From: Micromonospora rosaria
Lineage (GTDB): Bacteria > Actinomycetota > Actinomycetes > Mycobacteriales > Micromonosporaceae
NCBI RefSeq assembly: GCF_001567585.1
Contig: NZ_LRQV01000023.1
Location: forward strand, 1-63,661
Reading direction: 5' to 3'
Length of the DNA: 63,661 nt
Positions within the stretch are counted from its first letter, which is position 1. The number at the start of each line of letters is the position of its first letter. Positions 34,800 through 44,741 of this stretch are shown here, piece by piece. The notes under the pieces are model-generated. The model did not search any database. It saw only the letters and a list, made by a program, of their open reading frames with translations, and had not been told where the DNA came from. The position numbers were made by a program, and so were the translations under genes.

Positions 34800-37559
34800 A
34801 TGGCGGCCGGCTCTCCACCTCCCGCAGGCGACCCCGTACCGGGACCACCCGGGCTCACCAGGCCCGCCGAGCCCTCCGCCGGTCCCCCCGGCCCGCCGCC
34901 CGGCGTGTCCGGCCCGCCTCCCGGACCTTCCGGGACGGCCGGTTTTCCCGGGCCGCCGACCGGTTCTCCCGGGCCGCCGACCGGATACCCCGGTCACCCC
35001 GGTTTTCCCGGCCCGACCGGTTTCCCCGGCCCGCCCGGGTCCTCCGGCCCCCCGCTGTATCCCGGCCCCGGGCCGCAGCGGCCCGGTCCGTGGCCGGTGG
35101 TGGCCGCCGCGCTGGTCGGCGTCTGGATCGTCGGGTTCGTGGTGGTCAGTCAGGGCGCCGGGTGGCTCGTCGACCAGGTGCTGCTGGCCACCGGGCTGCA
35201 CCGGGTGGCCGGGCTCTGGCCGGGCCTCGCCCTGGGCACCCTCGTCCTCCTCGGTACGCCCACCCTGCTGATCGCTCTCCTGCCCCGCTCGGCGGCGGTC
35301 CGGACCACCGGGCGGACCTGGCTCGCCGGCCTCCTCGCCCTCGGCGCGTTGCTCCTGCTCCGGGCCCTGCCGCCGGTGCACCACGAGGCGTACCTGGCCG
35401 CCCTGGCCGGCACCGCCGCGCTGCTCGCGCTCGTCGCGGGGCGGCTGCTGCGCCGCGCCCGTGCGGCCATCGACCCGGCCGAGGCTCCCGGTACCGGACC
35501 CGACGCTACCGCCGGAGCCGACGGGGTGAGCGGACCCGACGGGGTGAGCGGAGCCGACCGGGTGAGCGGACCCGACGGGGTGGGCCGGCCCGAGGGGACG
35601 GGCGGCGCGGGGTGGCGGCGTCCGTCGGCGGTCACCCTGCTCGCGGTGGCGGCGGGGCTGCTCCTGCTCGCGCCGTGGGTCTGGGTGGGGGCACTCGGCG
35701 GGCTGCTGGAGACGGTGCTCGCCGGGCTGGCCGCCGCCGCTGTCGGCGCACTGGCCGGGGTGCTGCTCGACGCCACGTTCTGGGGCCGGTTCACCGTCGG
35801 CGCACCGCCCCGGCCGGCCCGGCTGGTGCTGGTCGGCGGGCTGGTCGCCGGGGTGACGCTGCTGCTGGTCGCCGCCGGCACCGGGCAGAGCGGCAGTCAG
35901 CTACCGGCACTGTGGACGCTGCCGCCGGTCGGCTTCGTGCTGGCCGCGCTGCACGCGGCGGCGCTGCGCACCGGCCGGCCCGCCGGCCGGGCCCCGGTGC
36001 GCTGGCTGGTCGGGCTCGGCGCGCTCGGGCCGCTGGCTTCGACCGACCCGGAGGAGATCACCCTGCTCCTGGTCGGCTCCCGCGACCTGCCGTTCTGGGT
36101 GGCGGTGGCGACCGCTGCCGGGCTCGCCGTCGCGGTGCTGCTCGCCATCGGGTACGGCGTCGGGCTCGGCCGGTCGCGCGGGCCGGTGCCCTCCCGGCGG
36201 GTGGCCGGGGTGACCGCGCTCGTCGTGCTGGCCGCCGTGGCGCTGGTCGGCCTCGGCGCGGGGCAACCCGGGCTGCACGGTGAACGGCTCTTCGTGGTGT
36301 TGCGCGAGCAGGCGGACCTGACCGGGATCCCGGCCGGCGCGCCCGGCCCCGCCGGGCGGGACGCCCGCGTCGCCGAGGTGCACCGGCGGCTGGTCGCCAC
36401 CGCCGACCGGAGCCAGGCCGGGCTGCGCCGGGACCTGACCCGGCTGCGGCTGGACCACACCCCGTACTACCTGGTCAACGCGATCGAGACGGACGGCGGG
36501 CCGGGGGTGCGCGCCTGGTTGTCCCGCCGGCCCGAGGTGGCGCGGGTACTGGTCAGCCAGCGCCTGCGGCCGTTGCCCGCCCCGCCTCCGGTCAGCCACG
36601 GCGACCAGCCCCCGCCCACCGGGCCGGCCTGGAACATCTCGCTGATCGGCGCCGACCGGGTGTGGTCCGAACTCGGCGTGACCGGCTCCGGCGTGGTGGT
36701 GGGCACCTCCGACTCCGGGGTGGACGGTGCCCACCCGGCGCTCGCGGGCGGGTTCCGGGGCGGCGCGGACTCCTGGTACGACCCGTGGGAGCAGTCCCGC
36801 ACGCCCGGCGACCGCAGCGGGCACGGTACCCACACGCTCGGCAGCGCGGTCGGTGGGGGCGGCATCGGGGTGGCCCCGGGTGCCCAGTGGACCGGCTGCG
36901 TCAACCTCGACCGGAACCTCGGCAACCCGGCCCGGTACCTGGACTGCCTCCAGTTCATGCTGGCCCCGTTCCCGGTCGGGGGTGACCCGTTCACCGACGG
37001 CCGGCCGGCACGCGCCCCGCAGGTGCTGACCAACTCGTGGGGCTGCCCGCCCATCGAGGGCTGCGATCCGGGGGCGCTCCGACCGGCCACCGCGGCCCTG
37101 GAGGCGGCCGGCATCTTCGTGGTCGCCGCCGCCGGCAACACCGGCCCGTACTGCGACTCGATCCAGGACCCGCCGGCGACGTACCCGGACGTGCTGACCG
37201 TCGGGGCGGTGGACCGGCAACGCCAGGTGACGGACTTCTCCAGCCGGGGGTCGGTGCCACGCGGCGTGGCCAAGCCGGACCTGGTCGCGCCGGGCGCGGG
37301 GATCCTCTCCGCGATGCCCGGCGGCGGGTACGCCACCCTGGACGGCACCTCGATGGCCACCCCGCAGGTGGCCGGCGTGGTGGCGCTGATGTGGTCGGCG
37401 AACCCCGCCCTGGTCGGTGACCTCGACCGGACCCGGCGGATCCTGCGCGACACGGCCACCCCGGCCCGACCGACCTCCGACACCTGCGGGGGCGACGCCG
37501 CCGTCAGCGGCGCCGGTCTGGTCGACGCGTACGCGGCGGTCCGGGCCGCCCAGGGCTGA
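34800..37559 (+). CDS. membrane-anchored S8 subtilase with collagen-like N-terminus
   Basis: The 919-residue protein starts with about 95 residues of Gly/Pro triplet-like sequence (GPPGPPPGVSGPPPGPSG), then about ten membrane segments up to residue 490, an inhibitor/pro-like helical stretch and a subtilisin domain from about 620. The catalytic triad is D638 (TSDSGVDG), H675 (GHGTH) and S851 (GTSMATPQ). The protease domain should lie outside the cell. ATG 34800 is divergent from glpD. An 18-base tandem repeat lies in the linker near residue 240. The mix of a polytopic half with a subtilase is uncommon. Confidence 0.9.
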   Translation: MAAGSPPPAGDPVPGPPGLTRPAEPSAGPPGPPPGVSGPPPGPSGTAGFPGPPTGSPGPPTGYPGHPGFPGPTGFPGPPGSSGPPLYPGPGPQRPGPWPVVAAALVGVWIVGFVVVSQGAGWLVDQVLLATGLHRVAGLWPGLALGTLVLLGTPTLLIALLPRSAAVRTTGRTWLAGLLALGALLLLRALPPVHHEAYLAALAGTAALLALVAGRLLRRARAAIDPAEAPGTGPDATAGADGVSGPDGVSGADRVSGPDGVGRPEGTGGAGWRRPSAVTLLAVAAGLLLLAPWVWVGALGGLLETVLAGLAAAAVGALAGVLLDATFWGRFTVGAPPRPARLVLVGGLVAGVTLLLVAAGTGQSGSQLPALWTLPPVGFVLAALHAAALRTGRPAGRAPVRWLVGLGALGPLASTDPEEITLLLVGSRDLPFWVAVATAAGLAVAVLLAIGYGVGLGRSRGPVPSRRVAGVTALVVLAAVALVGLGAGQPGLHGERLFVVLREQADLTGIPAGAPGPAGRDARVAEVHRRLVATADRSQAGLRRDLTRLRLDHTPYYLVNAIETDGGPGVRAWLSRRPEVARVLVSQRLRPLPAPPPVSHGDQPPPTGPAWNISLIGADRVWSELGVTGSGVVVGTSDSGVDGAHPALAGGFRGGADSWYDPWEQSRTPGDRSGHGTHTLGSAVGGGGIGVAPGAQWTGCVNLDRNLGNPARYLDCLQFMLAPFPVGGDPFTDGRPARAPQVLTNSWGCPPIEGCDPGALRPATAALEAAGIFVVAAAGNTGPYCDSIQDPPATYPDVLTVGAVDRQRQVTDFSSRGSVPRGVAKPDLVAPGAGILSAMPGGGYATLDGTSMATPQVAGVVALMWSANPALVGDLDRTRRILRDTATPARPTSDTCGGDAAVSGAGLVDAYAAVRAAQG
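35514..35584 (+). repeat. 18-bp in-frame tandem repeat
   Basis: Four copies of an 18-base unit encode GVSGPD/GVSGAD-type hexapeptides in the linker of the subtilase gene. Confidence 0.8.
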
Positions 37560-37672
37560 GCGCCGACGCCCGGGGCTGAGCGTCGACGTGCAGGGCTGCG
37601 CCGCGACGCGCGGGACGCCACCGGCAGCCTGGGCCGGACAGGCATGAATGGGACATAGATCCTCATAGCGCC

Positions 37673-37689
37673 GTTCACCGGCGGTGACC
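37673..37689 (+). promoter_or_regulatory. operator-like inverted repeat
   Basis: GTTCACC, three bases, GGTGACC: seven-base arms with one mismatch, 37 bases upstream of the start codon at 37727. A regulator site or half PHO box are options. Confidence 0.35.
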
Positions 37690-37700
37690 ATCGGCGCCCC

Positions 37701-37721
37701 CTACCGTTTCGGTAGAGGAGG
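37701..37721 (+). promoter_or_regulatory. hairpin abutting the ribosome binding site
   Basis: CTACCG, TTT and CGGTAG form a six-base-pair hairpin that ends directly before AGGAGG; the start codon follows five bases later. It may restrict or position ribosome loading. Confidence 0.45.
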
Positions 37722-37726
37722 CAGCG

Positions 37727-37972
37727 ATGACCACGGACGACGAACAGACCGAGGATGTCCAGCCTGTCGCCTGGGTACCGGTCGGCGATCTCCCCGGCCC
37801 ACTGCCGTTCGACCGGCTCGACCCCGGTGACGCCGAGCAACTGGTCGAGATGACCGGTGCCGGGGACTCCCCGGCCGAGGAACCGCTGGAACTGGTGGAC
37901 GAGCCGATCCGGATCCACCCGCCGTACGGCCGGCCGCAGAAGCGACGCAACCAACGGCCCCTGCCCACCTGA
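37727..37972 (+). CDS. small acidic protein of unknown function
   Basis: The 81-residue protein is acidic over the first 60 residues (DDEQTEDVQPVAWVPVGDLP) and basic at the end (GRPQKRRNQRPLPT). I recognise no domain. ATG 37727 has AGGAGG five bases upstream, one of the clearest ribosome binding sites here, which supports it as a real gene. It converges on groEL, with the groEL terminator hairpin between. Confidence 0.7.
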   Translation: MTTDDEQTEDVQPVAWVPVGDLPGPLPFDRLDPGDAEQLVEMTGAGDSPAEEPLELVDEPIRIHPPYGRPQKRRNQRPLPT

Positions 37973-38047
37973 GCCGCCACACCTGAGCCGACCCGGCGGA
38001 CCCGCACGCGGTGGCCGGGCGGGCCGTGCGGATCGGAGCCGCCGGGC

Positions 38048-38090
38048 CGGGGCAGACACCGTCGGGGCAGACACCGTCGGGGCAGACAAC
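38048..38090. repeat. 15-bp tandem repeat
   Basis: GGGGCAGACACCGTC occurs in tandem nearly three times just before the groEL terminator hairpin. No function is apparent. Confidence 0.7.
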
Positions 38091-38091
38091 C

Positions 38092-38125
38092 GAAAGGGCG
38101 GACCGCTGACGCGGCCCGCCCTTTC
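38092..38125 (-). terminator. groEL terminator hairpin
   Basis: GAAAGGGCGG pairs with CCGCCCTTTC, a ten-base-pair stem 21 bases after the groEL stop codon. The tail is only moderately T-rich (GGTTGTCTG on the minus strand). Confidence 0.65.
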
Positions 38126-38146
38126 AGCGTTCGATGGGAACCGGAC

Positions 38147-39907
<1,761 letters not shown>

Positions 39908-39964
39908 TCACGTCCCGTCCACCGTCTCCAACGGCGCACGATCGTGACCCCACCGCCCCGACCA

Positions 39965-39991
39965 TTGGCACTCGCGTACCGCGAGTGCCAA
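39965..39991 (-). promoter_or_regulatory. CIRCE element 1
   Basis: TTGGCACTC, nine bases, GAGTGCCAA: an inverted repeat with the N9 spacing of the HrcA operator. It lies just downstream of the predicted groEL promoter. Confidence 0.9.
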
Positions 39992-39996
39992 TACCT

Positions 39997-40025
39997 TGTT
40001 TAGCACTCTCCCATGCCGAGTGCAA
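39997..40025 (-). promoter_or_regulatory. groEL promoter
   Basis: On the minus strand TTGCAC (40025-40020) and TAAACA (40002-39997) are 17 bases apart. The promoter is embedded in CIRCE element 2, so HrcA binding would block it. Confidence 0.7.
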
Positions 40026-40026
40026 G
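40000..40026 (-). promoter_or_regulatory. CIRCE element 2
   Basis: TTAGCACTC, nine bases, GAGTGCAAG: close to the consensus with one or two mismatches in the second arm. It covers the groEL -35 and -10 elements. Confidence 0.85.
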
Positions 40027-40040
40027 CACGATGCCGTCGG

Positions 40041-41711
40041 TCAGCCCAGTTCCGCAGCCAGTCGGGCGCTGTCCACCGGGCCCTCGTGGATCCGCTGTTC
40101 CGCGTACGTCACGACGAGGCCGACCAGTTGGGCGAGGTAGCCGGGCAGGCTCAGCACCGACAGCACGGTCACCGCCAGCAGGGCGCCCAGGGCGGTACCC
40201 GTCGCGGCCAGCGGCGCGTCGCCGAAGGGCAGCAGCGCCACCGTCTCCAGCACGTCGGCCACCAGTCCGACCCCGATGACGATCACCACAACCAGCGCCA
40301 GCCGGCCGAGGAGCAGCCCCAGCCGGTCGTGGAACATCCGGAACGAGCGGCCGATCGGGTTGTGGCGCTCGAAGACGTACACCGGCCCGGCCATGCTCAG
40401 CGCGGCGGCGAGGTAGATCCCGGGCAGGATGCAGAAGCAGATCCCGATCATGACCAGCAGGCCGACCAGCAGGCTCCACCCCCAGACCCCGAGGGCCCGC
40501 CGCAGGCCGTACCGCATCGCCTCGGCGAGGCTCACCGGTTCGCCGGCCGCCTGCCGGGCGATCACCCAACTACCGCCCGCCCAGCCCACGCCCTGGACCA
40601 GCCCGACCAGCACGGTGACGGCGAAGATCGTGGTGACGAAGAGGAACAGCCCGGAGAAGAAGTCCTCCGGGAACGCGGTCGGGTCGCTGTCGATCGGCGG
40701 CTCCGCCAACCCGAAGTACGGGCCGAGCACCAGCGACAGCACCGTGACGAGCAGCGCCGGCAGGACCTGGGTGAGCACCATCAGGGGTACCAGCACCTGC
40801 CAGCCCCGGCGGAGCGCCCCGACACAGCGCGCCCACCACGCCCCCACGCCCGCCCCCGGCGGGTTGACCAACGGGTCCGCCGGGTTCCAGCCCTCGCCCA
40901 CCCCCGGCCACGCCTGCCCCGGGTACCCCGGGTACGCCTGCCCCGGGTAGGGCTGGAACGGGTATGGCTGACCTGGGTACGGCTGCCCCGGATAGGGCTG
41001 ACCCGGGTACGGCTGACCCGGATAGGGTTGACCGCCGGGCGGCTGGCCCGGTGGGTTCCCGCCGTACGGCGGGTAGCCGGCCGCCGGCCCGGCACCGGAG
41101 GGCGCACCAGCGGGGTGACCGCCGACGGGCGGAGCACCCTGGCCCGGCGGGAATCCGGGGGTGAGCGGAAGACCCTGGGCGGGTGGCAGACCCTGAGCGG
41201 GTGGGAGGCCATGGGCGGCTGGCTGCCCGCCCGGTCCCCAGCCCGGCTGAGCCGTACCCGCCGGATCCGTCCCGGACTGACCGCCCCACGAACCCGGGCC
41301 CGCCTGCTCGCCCCCGGCGCCCGTGCCGGGCTGCCCGCCCCACGCGCCCGCGCCGGACTGGCCGCCCCAGGACCCGGCGGCGTACGGGTTGCCCCAGGAG
41401 GCCGTACCCCCCGAACCGCTCTCGGCCCCCGGACCACCCTCGGCCCCCGAACCGCTCTCGCCCCTCGGACCGTCCCCGGTCTCCGGACCGTTCCCGGCAC
41501 CCGGACCGCTTCCCGGTGGAGCCGGTGGAGCCGGTGGAGCCGGTGAGCCTGGCGTGGCCGGCCCGGCGGGCGAACCGTCGGATGGCGGCAGATCCGCCGA
41601 GCCCGAGCCGGACTGGTCCGCAGCCTCCTGCTGCCGCTGTGGGTCCGGACCGGGCGCGGCCGGGTCACCGGAGTCGGGTGCGGGTGGGCCCGATGGCGGT
41701 CGGTCGGTCAT
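40041..41711 (-). CDS. Pro/Gly-rich membrane protein of unknown function
   Basis: The 556-residue protein has a cytoplasmic tail of about 280 residues made of Gly, Pro, Ser and Gln, including WGGQxGxGAWGGQ units and QPYPG repeats between about 230 and 260. Six membrane segments follow (VLVPLMVLTQVLPALLVTVL onward), with an E-RHNPIGRSFRMFHDR loop of the kind seen in GlpQ-associated membrane domains. No enzyme motif is visible. It lies directly upstream of groEL on the same strand, with the CIRCE region between. Confidence 0.8.
   Translation of the reverse strand: MTDRPPSGPPAPDSGDPAAPGPDPQRQQEAADQSGSGSADLPPSDGSPAGPATPGSPAPPAPPAPPGSGPGAGNGPETGDGPRGESGSGAEGGPGAESGSGGTASWGNPYAAGSWGGQSGAGAWGGQPGTGAGGEQAGPGSWGGQSGTDPAGTAQPGWGPGGQPAAHGLPPAQGLPPAQGLPLTPGFPPGQGAPPVGGHPAGAPSGAGPAAGYPPYGGNPPGQPPGGQPYPGQPYPGQPYPGQPYPGQPYPFQPYPGQAYPGYPGQAWPGVGEGWNPADPLVNPPGAGVGAWWARCVGALRRGWQVLVPLMVLTQVLPALLVTVLSLVLGPYFGLAEPPIDSDPTAFPEDFFSGLFLFVTTIFAVTVLVGLVQGVGWAGGSWVIARQAAGEPVSLAEAMRYGLRRALGVWGWSLLVGLLVMIGICFCILPGIYLAAALSMAGPVYVFERHNPIGRSFRMFHDRLGLLLGRLALVVVIVIGVGLVADVLETVALLPFGDAPLAATGTALGALLAVTVLSVLSLPGYLAQLVGLVVTYAEQRIHEGPVDSARLAAELG
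40930..41045 (-). repeat. in-frame 15-bp QPYPG repeats
   Basis: The gene encodes QPYPG six or seven times in a row, in units of 15 bases with small changes. It forms part of the long disordered tail. Confidence 0.8.
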
Positions 41712-41845
41712 GAGTCCTCCTCAGCGACAACGGCTGGAACGGCTCATGATCCTCCCCGGCGAGCGCCGGACACGCATCCCCCGCAGGGTGACGGATCCCC
41801 GTCCACCGCCGACGGAGGGCGTGCCGGCGACGCCGGCGGCGGCAC

Positions 41846-42049
41846 TCAGGCGACGACGCGTACCCGCTCGGCCTGCGGACCCTTCTGCCCTTGGGCGATC
41901 TCGAACTCCACCCGCTGGCCGTCGTCCAACGCCTTGTAACCGTCCATCTCGATGGCGGAGAAGTGAACGAAGACGTCCTGACCGCCGTCGACGGCGATGA
42001 AGCCGTAGCCCTTCTCGGCGTTGAACCACTTCACGGTGCCCTGTGCCAC
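41846..42049 (-). CDS. csp: cold-shock protein
   Basis: The 67-residue protein is a single cold-shock domain with RNP1 (KGYGFIAV) and RNP2 (VFVHFSAI). It binds single-stranded RNA and DNA. GTG 42049 begins the usual [15 protein letters not shown] stands eight bases upstream. The 5' region of about 200 bases up to the acetyltransferase gene is A+T-richer than the surroundings, as for many csp leaders. Confidence 0.94.
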   Translation of the reverse strand: MAQGTVKWFNAEKGYGFIAVDGGQDVFVHFSAIEMDGYKALDDGQRVEFEIAQGQKGPQAERVRVVA

Positions 42050-42261
42050 GGTGCACTTCCTCACTCTGCGCGGCGCTCAACAACCTCGGACGCCGGACAC
42101 GGCCGAGCGTCCGGACCACCGTTTCCCGGGGCCGATAACGACCGTCGAAATAGGCGACCGAAATCGCACGGTACACGAGGCGTGACGATGGCGCACGACC
42201 ACAAAACGGGCGCATTGGGTCGATCATCAACCCGAATCGCATCGGCCCACGTCGCTACGGT

Positions 42262-42906
42262 ATGTATGCCGACATGAAGAGCCTCCCGGCCACTGACGGC
42301 CCGCGCCGGGCCACCGTCCGCCGGATCCGTCCACCCGACGCGGCCCGGATGCGGGCGTTGCGCCTGGAGATGCTCGCCGACTCGCCGTTGGCCTTTCTGG
42401 AGACGCTGGCCGATGCGGCGGCCCGCCCGCACGACGAGTACGCGGCCCGGGTGGCGGCCTGCTCGACCGGCTGGGGCACCGCCCAGTTCGTCGCCACCCC
42501 CGCCGACCATCCGGCCGGGCCCACCCCGGCCCGCCGCCCGGACGGACCCGGCCACGGCGGCGTACCGTCCGGTCCCGGCGACCGTCCCCTCCGGCTTCCC
42601 GAGCGCCGCCGGCTCGTCGGGCACGCCGGTGGCACGGTACTGCCGGGCGAGCCCGACGTGACGGTGGTCTTCGCCGTCTACGTCACGCCGGCCTGGCGCG
42701 GCACCGGCGTGCTCGCCGACCTGATCGAGGGGGTGGCGGCCTGGTCGCGCGAGTGCGGCCGGCCGGAACTGATGCTGGAGGTGGTGGTCGGCAACGACCG
42801 GGCGGTGCGGGCCTACCGGCGGCTGGGCTTCACCGACACCGGGGTACGGGTGCCCCACCCGACGATCCCGGCGCTGACCGAGATGCAGTTGCGCCGCACC
42901 GCCTGA
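42262..42906 (+). CDS. GNAT acetyltransferase
   Basis: The 214-residue protein has one GNAT domain, with the acetyl-CoA loop VYVTPAWRGTGVLADLIEG and the LEVVVGNDRAVRAYRRLGF segment. A Pro/Gly/Arg-rich insertion of about 35 residues splits the central sheet. The substrate is unknown. It is divergent from csp. Its start at 42262 carries no clear ribosome binding site; ATG 42274 is an alternative. Confidence 0.87.
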   Translation: MYADMKSLPATDGPRRATVRRIRPPDAARMRALRLEMLADSPLAFLETLADAAARPHDEYAARVAACSTGWGTAQFVATPADHPAGPTPARRPDGPGHGGVPSGPGDRPLRLPERRRLVGHAGGTVLPGEPDVTVVFAVYVTPAWRGTGVLADLIEGVAAWSRECGRPELMLEVVVGNDRAVRAYRRLGFTDTGVRVPHPTIPALTEMQLRRTA

Positions 42907-42958
42907 CCACGCCGACGCCGACGCCTCACGCGCCCGCCCAGCCCGGCACCCTCCGGGT

Positions 42959-43014
42959 GTTAGGAGGGGCCCCTTCCTCTACCGAAAGCGTTAACAAGGG
43001 GCCCTTCCTTACAC
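42959..43014. repeat. stop-codon-adjacent hairpin repeat, copy C
   Basis: Read on the minus strand it follows the paaN stop codon with GTAAGGAAGGGGCCCCTTG, then TTAACGCTTTCGGTAGAGG and the return arm AAGGGGCCCCTCC. The GTAAGGAAGG end again faces the stop codon, one base away from it. Confidence 0.85.
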
Positions 43015-43015
43015 G

Positions 43016-44689
43016 TCAGGCGGGGCGGCGGCTCTGGACGATGCGGAAGCGGTTGGCGACGTACGCGCCGTCGGTGAGGGCGGCGTTGGCGGCCGGGTTG
43101 GCGCCGCTGCCGTGGAAGTCGGAGAAGGCCGCCGACTGGTTGACGAAGACGCCGCCGGTCAGGTTGGCGGACAGGTGCACCCCGACCTCGATCGCGGCGG
43201 CCTCGGCGGCGTCCAGCACGGCCTCGTCGGTGGCGTAGACGGCGGCGGTCAGCGCGCCCTTCTCCCCCACCGTGGCCTTCAGGATCTCCAGGCTGTGCGC
43301 GGTCGAGTCGGTGGCGATCACGAACGAGATCGGCCCGAACCACTCCTGTGAGTACGTGTCGGTGGCGTCGGCGGGGAGCTTGACGATGGTCGGCGTCCGT
43401 ACCACCGCGTCGGGGAAGGCGGGGTGCTCGACGGCCCGGGACTCCAGCACCGTCTCGCCGACGCCGGTCACCTCGGCGAGGCGGGCCAGCACCCCGTCGT
43501 TGACGATCGCGCCGGTGAACTCGACCCCCCGGGCCGGGTCGGCGGTCAGCTTGCCGACGGCTCCGGCGATGCCGGCGGCCACCTCGTCGAAGCTCTTGTG
43601 CCCCTGGTCGGTGGCGATGCCGCCGGCCGGGATGAGGATGTTCTGCGAGGTGGTGCACATCTGCCCGCTGTACAGGCTCAGCGTGAAGCCGAGGTTGCGG
43701 CACATCCCGGCGAAGTCGTCGGTGGAGTCGACCACGACCGTGTTCAGCCCGGCCTTCTCGGTGTAGACGGCCGCCTGCCGGGCGTTCGCCTCCAGCCAGT
43801 CGCCGTACTCGGTGGAGCCGGTGAAGTCGACGATCTTCACGGCCGGGTGCAGGGCCAGGGTGGAGGCGAGCTTCTCGCCCGGGGCCTCCGGGGCGAGCAG
43901 GATCAGGTTGGGGTCGAAGCCGGCCTCGGCGAGGACCTCGCGGGCGTAGCGCACGGTGATGGCCAGCGGCAGCACCGCGCGGGGGTGCGGCTTGACGACC
44001 ACCGGGTTGCCGGTGACCAGCGAGGCGAAGAGACCGGGGTACGAGTTCCAGGTCGGGAAGGTGTTGCAGCCGACCACCAGGGCCACCCCGCGCGGCACCA
44101 CGTGGAACGTCTTGGTCATCCGCAGCGGCTCGCCCTTGCCGGCGGCCTTCTCCCAGCCGGCGGTCCCCGGGTGCCGGGTCATTTCGGCGTACCCGTAGGC
44201 CAGCGCCTCCAGCGCCCGGTCCAGGGCGTGCGCGCCGCCGGCCTGGAAGGCCATCACGAAGGCCTGGCCGGTGGTGAACTGCACCGCGTTGGCCAGCTCG
44301 AAGACGTGCTTGTGCAGCCGGTCGAGGATCTCCAGGCAGACCCCCACCCGGGCCTGCGGGCCGGCGTCGCGCCAGCCGGGCAGCGCGGCCGAGGCGGCGG
44401 CGACCAGGGCGTCCGCCCCGGCGTGCGGGTACCGCACCCCGAGCTTCAGGCCGAACGGGCTCGCCTCGGTGGCGACCCGGTCGTCGGTGCCGGGCTGGTC
44501 GAGCGGGAAGTCGCCGTCGAGGTACGCCTCGAAGGCCGCCTTCCCGTCGGCGGCGGCGGTCTCGCCGTACACCCGGGGGCTGGGCGACTCGGGGTACGCG
44601 GACCAGTAACCACGCTCGGTGATCGCGGCCAGCGCCCGGTTGAGGGTCTCGGCGTGCCGGTCGTACAGGGGGTGCGGGGTCTCCGTCAT
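43016..44689 (-). CDS. paaN: PaaN aldehyde-dehydrogenase-like protein
   Basis: The 557-residue protein is of the aldehyde dehydrogenase fold with the long N-terminal helix region of PaaN (HPLYDRHAETLNRALAAI). Marks are VVGCNTFPTWNSYPGLFASL, KPHPRAVLPLAITVRYAREV, the nucleophile C in YSGQMCTTSQNI, and the PaaN-type FVNQSAAFSDFHGSGANPA. PaaN takes part in phenylacetate breakdown in other bacteria; no other paa genes lie here. ATG 44689 is preferred over 44701. Confidence 0.9.
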   Translation of the reverse strand: MTETPHPLYDRHAETLNRALAAITERGYWSAYPESPSPRVYGETAAADGKAAFEAYLDGDFPLDQPGTDDRVATEASPFGLKLGVRYPHAGADALVAAASAALPGWRDAGPQARVGVCLEILDRLHKHVFELANAVQFTTGQAFVMAFQAGGAHALDRALEALAYGYAEMTRHPGTAGWEKAAGKGEPLRMTKTFHVVPRGVALVVGCNTFPTWNSYPGLFASLVTGNPVVVKPHPRAVLPLAITVRYAREVLAEAGFDPNLILLAPEAPGEKLASTLALHPAVKIVDFTGSTEYGDWLEANARQAAVYTEKAGLNTVVVDSTDDFAGMCRNLGFTLSLYSGQMCTTSQNILIPAGGIATDQGHKSFDEVAAGIAGAVGKLTADPARGVEFTGAIVNDGVLARLAEVTGVGETVLESRAVEHPAFPDAVVRTPTIVKLPADATDTYSQEWFGPISFVIATDSTAHSLEILKATVGEKGALTAAVYATDEAVLDAAEAAAIEVGVHLSANLTGGVFVNQSAAFSDFHGSGANPAANAALTDGAYVANRFRIVQSRRPA

Positions 44690-44741
44690 GCCCGCCATCA
44701 TGCAACAGATGGTGGCGCTTTCAGTAGAGCCGTGTCACAAC

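Noticed and set aside
40930..41045. Regular short repeats resembling a CRISPR array
   Set aside because: Units are 15 bases with no spacers and encode QPYPG in frame.
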